Part shown: one piece after another, positions 60,247 through 64,000 of the stretch
How the letters are laid out: each line of letters begins with the position of its first letter
How positions within the stretch are numbered: the first letter of the stretch is position 1
Source: Saprospiraceae bacterium
GTDB taxonomy: Bacteria; Bacteroidota; Bacteroidia; Chitinophagales; Saprospiraceae
Length of the DNA: 64,000 nucleotides
Assembly (NCBI GenBank): GCA_019638455.1
Contig: JAHBTU010000001.1
Location: forward strand, 945,501 to 1,009,500
Reading direction: 5' to 3'
The notes under the pieces: generated by a model
What the model was told of the DNA's origin: nothing
Database searches by the model: none
What the model saw: only the letters and a program-made list of their open reading frames with translations
Program-made: the position numbers and the translations under genes

Positions 60247-61353
60247 ATGGCTTGGTATCAAATCTCTGACATCGAACAATTGGACTCTCCCGCGCTTGTC
60301 GTTTTCCCCGACAAGGTGCGAGCCAATATCCAAACGGCCATTCGAATGAGCGGCGACGTGGCGCGTTTGCGCCCTCATGTCAAGACCAACAAATCGCCCG
60401 ACGCGACCCGGTTGATGCTAGAAGCGGGCATCCGGAAATTCAAATGCGCGACCATCGCTGAGGCCGAAATGCTGGGTGTGTGTGGTGCCGAAGATGTTTT
60501 GCTCGCTTACCAGCCGCTCGGCCCGAAGTTGAGAAGGTTTGTCGAGCTGTTTAAGAAGTACCCGACTACGAGGTTCTCCTGCCTTGTGGACAACCTCGTG
60601 GCAGCGGCAGAGCAATCGGCGGTTTTTGCTGAAAATGAATTGATTGTACCGGTTTTTATTGACCTGAATATCGGTATGAACCGCACGGGCATCGCGGGCG
60701 AGGAAGCGGCGATTCATCTTTACATGGCTTGTGCTGCTTTGCCGAGCATCAAGCCAGTAGGTTTGCAAGCCTACGACGGGCACATTCGCCAGGCAGATTT
60801 TGCTGCTCGAACTGCCGCTTGCAACGAGGCGTTTTCTGTTGTTGAAAAAATAAAATCCGAATTGGAAAATGCGGGGTTGCCCACCCCCACGATTGTTGCG
60901 GGTGGCTCGCCGACTTTCCCCATTCACGCCAAACGACCCGACGTGGAGTGCAGCCCCGGCACTTTTGTTTACTGGGACAAAGGCTACTGGGACACTTGCC
61001 CGGAGCAAGATTTTTTGCCTGCCGCCGTGCTTGTCACAAGGGTCGTTTCCTTGCCTCAAAAAACGCGCGTTTGTACCGACCTCGGCCACAAGTCCGTTGC
61101 TGCGGAGAACGACCTCGACAAACGCCTCTTTTTCCTGAATGCAAACGACTTGGCACCTGTCGGGCAAAGCGAGGAGCATTTGGTGTTGGAAGCGCCGGAA
61201 GGCCACACGCATGAAGTCGGGGAGGTGTTGTACGCCTTGCCTTACCATGTATGCCCCACTGTTGCCCTGTATGAAAAGGTGTTTGCGGTGGAGAACGGCA
61301 GACTGACGGGCGAGTGGAAAAATATAGCGCGAGACAGGAAAATTGGTGTTTGA
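60247..61353 (+). CDS. D-threonine aldolase/D-serine dehydratase-like PLP enzyme
   Basis: A 368-aa fold-type III PLP enzyme of the DSD1/D-TA group. The PLP lysine is Lys46 in RPHVKTNKS. Further typical features are IDLNIGMNRTGI (about 137-148), GLQAYDGHIR, the phosphate-binding GGSPTFPIHA and, near the end, the metal site LPYHVCPTV with His and Cys. It probably cleaves a D-3-hydroxy amino acid (D-threonine, D-serine or a 3-hydroxyaspartate) with a divalent metal. RidA upstream and the dipeptidase downstream form a likely D-amino-acid or peptide catabolic unit. Substrate is not determined. Confidence 0.85.
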   Translation: MAWYQISDIEQLDSPALVVFPDKVRANIQTAIRMSGDVARLRPHVKTNKSPDATRLMLEAGIRKFKCATIAEAEMLGVCGAEDVLLAYQPLGPKLRRFVELFKKYPTTRFSCLVDNLVAAAEQSAVFAENELIVPVFIDLNIGMNRTGIAGEEAAIHLYMACAALPSIKPVGLQAYDGHIRQADFAARTAACNEAFSVVEKIKSELENAGLPTPTIVAGGSPTFPIHAKRPDVECSPGTFVYWDKGYWDTCPEQDFLPAAVLVTRVVSLPQKTRVCTDLGHKSVAAENDLDKRLFFLNANDLAPVGQSEEHLVLEAPEGHTHEVGEVLYALPYHVCPTVALYEKVFAVENGRLTGEWKNIARDRKIGV

Positions 61354-61395
61354 CAAGATTCACATGATTTGCAGGATGTCGAAGGAATCGGACCA

Positions 61396-62496
61396 ATGAA
61401 AAAATCAAATCAATCGCCCATGTTCACCATAGACGCTCATCTTGACCTTGCCATGAACGCGATGGAGTGGAACCGCGACTTGCGGCAGCCCATTTCGGCC
61501 ATTCGTGCACGGGAGCAGGGCATGACCGATAAGCCCGACCGGGGAAAGGCGACGGTTTCTTTTGAAGAATTGAGAAAAGGGAACATCGGCTTCGTGGTCG
61601 CCACACAAATCGCTCGTTATGTTGCGCCGGAAAATTCCTTGCCGGGTTGGCATTCGCCCGAACAGGCTTGGGCGCACACGCAGGCGCAACTCGCTTGGTA
61701 TCAAGAAATGGAACGCCAAGGCGAGATGTTTTGGGTGAAAGATTTGCCGTCGTTGAAGTCTCATTTAGCGAATTGGGATGATGAAAAAAGTCTTGTGAAA
61801 AAACCCGTGGGCTTCATGCTCAGTCTCGAAGGCGCCGATTCGCTCGTGACTTTGAAGCATCTCGAACGCGCTTACGAATACGGTCTTCGTACGGTTGGGC
61901 CAGCGCACTATGGCCCGGGGCGCTATGCCAACGGTACGGATTCGACGGGCGAAATGGGGGCGGCGGGGCTTGCTCTGCTCGATGAGATGGAGCGGCTGGG
62001 CATCATTCTCGATGTGACTCATTTGTGCGACGATGCTTTTTGGCAGGCCATCAAACACTTCAACGGAAACTTGTGGGCGAGTCATCAAAATTGCAGGAGC
62101 CTCGTGCCGCACAACCGCCAATTCAGCGACGAGCAACTCAAGGTTTTGATTGAAAGAGAGGCGGTTGTGGGCTTGGCGCTCGATGCTTGGATGATTGTGC
62201 CCGGCTGGGTGCGCGGCCAATCCACCCCCAGTTCGATGGGGTGCAACTTGGAAAAGGCACTGGCTCATCTCGACCATGTTTGCCAACTGGCGGGCAACGC
62301 TTTGCATGTTGGCATTGGCTCGGACTTGGACGGCGCGTTTGGCACGGAACAATGCCCTTCCGACTTGGAGACGATTGCTGATTTGCAGAAAATACCCTAT
62401 TTGCTGCACCAACGCGGATTTATGGAAAAGGACATTGCAAATGTCATGCATGGCAATTGGCTGCGATTTTTAGAAAAGGCATGGTCGAAACAATAA
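61396..62496 (+). CDS. M19 (renal dipeptidase-like) dipeptidase
   Basis: A 366-aa zinc dipeptidase of family M19. Metal ligands are visible in IDAHLDLAMN (His and Asp), LSLEGADSL (Glu), ILDVTHLCDDAFW and ASHQNCRSLVPHNRQFSD (His), and GIGSDLDGAFG (Asp). There is no signal peptide. The start at 61396 was chosen over an upstream TTG because it gives MKKSNQSPMFTIDAH close to the first ligand. It follows the PLP enzyme by 42 bp. M19 enzymes often take D-amino-acid-containing dipeptides, in line with the neighbouring genes. Confidence 0.85.
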   Translation: MKKSNQSPMFTIDAHLDLAMNAMEWNRDLRQPISAIRAREQGMTDKPDRGKATVSFEELRKGNIGFVVATQIARYVAPENSLPGWHSPEQAWAHTQAQLAWYQEMERQGEMFWVKDLPSLKSHLANWDDEKSLVKKPVGFMLSLEGADSLVTLKHLERAYEYGLRTVGPAHYGPGRYANGTDSTGEMGAAGLALLDEMERLGIILDVTHLCDDAFWQAIKHFNGNLWASHQNCRSLVPHNRQFSDEQLKVLIEREAVVGLALDAWMIVPGWVRGQSTPSSMGCNLEKALAHLDHVCQLAGNALHVGIGSDLDGAFGTEQCPSDLETIADLQKIPYLLHQRGFMEKDIANVMHGNWLRFLEKAWSKQ

Positions 62497-62566
62497 AATT
62501 CCGTTCATTTGCCGAACAATAAAATATCTGTCTGAAAACCATTTTTTTTTCAAAAAAACTTCAACC

Positions 62567-63808
62567 ATGAGCTCACTCAGACTCGGCGTATGCGACAGCG
62601 GCGCCATTCCTGCCAACAAGGCCCAATTCCTGTCTATTTATCACGACACTTTTGGAGAAAAACTCAAACCCAAACTCGAGTTCCGCGACGAGTCGGGGTG
62701 GCGGGGCTTCACCCAATTGGAGACACAGGGCTCGAGGGTCAAGGAATTGCAACAGTTTTTGAAAGACACGGGGTTCATGCCCAAGGCCAACGTGGATGGC
62801 GTTTTTGGGTATGCCACCCAATCCGCCGTGCGGCTTTTTCAGGAATACTTGCGCACGGTGGAAGGAATCGCGGCTATCGGCGCGCCAGACGGGGTAGTGG
62901 GGCCAAACACGATGAAATATGTCGAGCAATGGAAAAAGGAAAAAGCTGGCACGGATGCCTTCGTGTGCGAATGGGGGAGGGCGAGCGCCCGCAAGCCAAG
63001 CCCGGAGTTCAGCCGTTGGATAGAGATATTGAGGCGGGCAAAGGAAAACTTCCTTAATGAGGAAAACCCTATCGCGGACTTGGTCAACAGATATAACAAA
63101 CCCACAGACACGCGAAAAGTGGCTGATTGGGACACTTCTCCAGATACCATTCACCTGATTGGGTTGCGGTCCAACGAGTTTATCGGCGACGAAAAGCGGC
63201 TCAACGACGACTTGTTCATCCTGCTTATCAATGGCATGATGTTCAAGTTTTGGGGCTCAACCGACCCAAACCCCAATTTGGCCAAACGCTCGGACATTCC
63301 TTTTTTGGTGGAGGGCCAACACGCCTACCAATTCGGCTGGCATCACATCAACGACCCATTGAAAATACAACGCGCCATGCGCCCTGCCACGAAGGGGGTG
63401 CTTGTGTTCCGCGACCAAAACAAAGACCGCCGGCTGACGGACGAAGACGTGGTGAAGGGGCTTGACCCCAATCCCAACACGACCATCAACATTCATTGGT
63501 CTGGCTTGGGCGGCTACAATTTCTCGTCTGGCTGCCAAGTAATCGCGGGAAAAAGTTACGTCAACCACCAAGGCAAATTGGTGGACTGCTCGACTTATAC
63601 GGCAAACAACGACGCGGGGTTGGGAGGCGCCAAAGGGAGGGGCGCTTTCAATGTGCTGGGCGACCTCATCTTGACGTACGCACCGCCGGGAGTGCGCACC
63701 ATTGCCTACACGCTGGGACGCGACCGCACCCTTGCTCGGTTGGACCCCGGCAATACGGATTTCGTGGCAACCTCCGTGTCACGGATGCAAAATAGCAGGG
63801 TAGGGTAG
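62567..63808 (+). CDS. Peptidoglycan-binding-domain protein
   Basis: A 413-aa protein without an evident signal peptide. A PG_binding_1 domain covers about residues 50-100 (VKELQQFLKDTGFMPK, with a DGVFGYATQSAVRLFQ repeat). The rest, about 190-400, is a beta-rich domain with NIHWSGLGGYNFSSGCQVI, which recalls L,D-transpeptidase-like catalytic loops (HW..., SxGC) but the match is not secure. No phage genes are nearby. It lies 70 bp after the dipeptidase and may belong to cell-wall turnover. Confidence 0.65.
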   Translation: MSSLRLGVCDSGAIPANKAQFLSIYHDTFGEKLKPKLEFRDESGWRGFTQLETQGSRVKELQQFLKDTGFMPKANVDGVFGYATQSAVRLFQEYLRTVEGIAAIGAPDGVVGPNTMKYVEQWKKEKAGTDAFVCEWGRASARKPSPEFSRWIEILRRAKENFLNEENPIADLVNRYNKPTDTRKVADWDTSPDTIHLIGLRSNEFIGDEKRLNDDLFILLINGMMFKFWGSTDPNPNLAKRSDIPFLVEGQHAYQFGWHHINDPLKIQRAMRPATKGVLVFRDQNKDRRLTDEDVVKGLDPNPNTTINIHWSGLGGYNFSSGCQVIAGKSYVNHQGKLVDCSTYTANNDAGLGGAKGRGAFNVLGDLILTYAPPGVRTIAYTLGRDRTLARLDPGNTDFVATSVSRMQNSRVG

Positions 63809-63852
63809 GGCGAGACAGAAGACTGTATGACAAGTCTAATTTTGATAGGACT

Positions 63853-63907
63853 GACAAGATTTGCAGGATTCGCGCCCTTTTTCGGGAAAAGCCCTGTAAA
63901 TCTTGTC
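63853..63907. repeat. Terminator-like inverted repeat between the peptidoglycan-binding gene and dnaN
   Basis: GACAAGATTTGCAGG (63853-63867) pairs with CCTGTAAATCTTGTC (63893-63907), one mismatch, with a 25-base loop. The same sequence theme occurs inside the R2 elements and near 61350. Confidence 0.65.
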
Positions 63908-63945
63908 GAGCCTGCCAACCAAAATCGCTTGTGAGGCATCCTCCC

Positions 63946-64000
63946 TCAATTGTTCAGCATCACGGGCATCACGAGCATCAATATCTCGCGGTCTTTGTTT
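63946..64000 (-). CDS. dnaN: DNA polymerase III beta clamp, last 17 codons
   Basis: The final codons read NKDREILMLVMPVMLNN followed by TGA, the conserved C-terminus of the sliding clamp (ILMLVMPVML). The gene enters from the right edge of the window on the minus strand. The clamp encircles DNA and binds polymerases and repair factors; nothing else about this copy can be judged. Confidence 0.85.
   Translation of the reverse strand, partial: NKDREILMLVMPVMLNN

Overview
This window comes from a Bacteroidota chromosome, most likely a Saprospiria-type organism (Haliscomenobacter/Lewinella relatives). The evidence is a fused SecDF, several C-terminal T9SS sorting domains, HYR-rich giant surface proteins, DUF4252 and DUF1501 proteins, a TraR/DksA protein without a full zinc finger, an E1 alpha/beta fusion dehydrogenase, a NagB/PIG-L fusion, and promoters of the Bacteroidota type (TTTG, about 17-21 bases, then TAnnTTTG). 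No rRNA, tRNA, CRISPR array, prophage or classical transposase gene was seen.

Layout. 1-13.3 kb: 5' part of galK, a GH29 fucosidase, secDF, an SLC13-type permease, a BNR/T9SS protein, a DMT transporter and a heme-copper oxidase subunit III. 13.4-22.4 kb: one 3011-aa surface protein whose 3' 40% has a much higher GC content than its 5' part. 22.4-26.9 kb: a TonB-dependent receptor with a broken PepSY membrane protein, a small membrane protein and an RHS remnant. 27.0-30.3 kb: an ECF sigma factor operon with two DUF4252 proteins, then a DksA-like gene. 30.5-40.9 kb: 2-oxoacid dehydrogenase E1, a DUF1501 protein, DinB, a sortilin-like BNR protein, an outer-membrane lipoprotein-sorting-like protein and an M50 protease. 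41.2-48.3 kb: sugar isomerase, GMC oxidoreductase, a DUF433/DUF5615 toxin-antitoxin pair, gluconate dehydrogenase subunit 3, a four-helix-bundle gene lying between two inverted 8-bp minisatellites, and a hydroxyproline epimerase. 48.5-52.5 kb: RsmB, a secreted protein and the NagB fusion. 52.6-59.5 kb: a molybdenum-cofactor and molybdo-hydroxylase cluster (MobA-like, MoeA, IorB, IorA, MocA-like). 59.7-64 kb: RidA, a D-threonine aldolase/D-serine dehydratase-like enzyme, an M19 dipeptidase, a peptidoglycan-binding protein and the last codons of dnaN.

The most unusual content is a dense set of small, non-coding dispersed repeats. R1 (124-181 bp, six copies) and R4 (63-105 bp, six copies or parts) are both bounded by TATA and look related to each other. 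R2 is a two-copy MITE with 13-bp terminal inverted repeats and 6-bp target duplications, one copy nested inside an R4 copy. R3 has two copies, each beside an R1 copy. R5 is a hairpin family with three copies around the toxin-antitoxin pair. The four-helix-bundle gene sits in the loop of a long inverted repeat whose arms begin exactly at the stop codons of both neighbouring genes. These repeats have truncated one gene, lie directly against several start codons, and separate genes that are normally adjacent.
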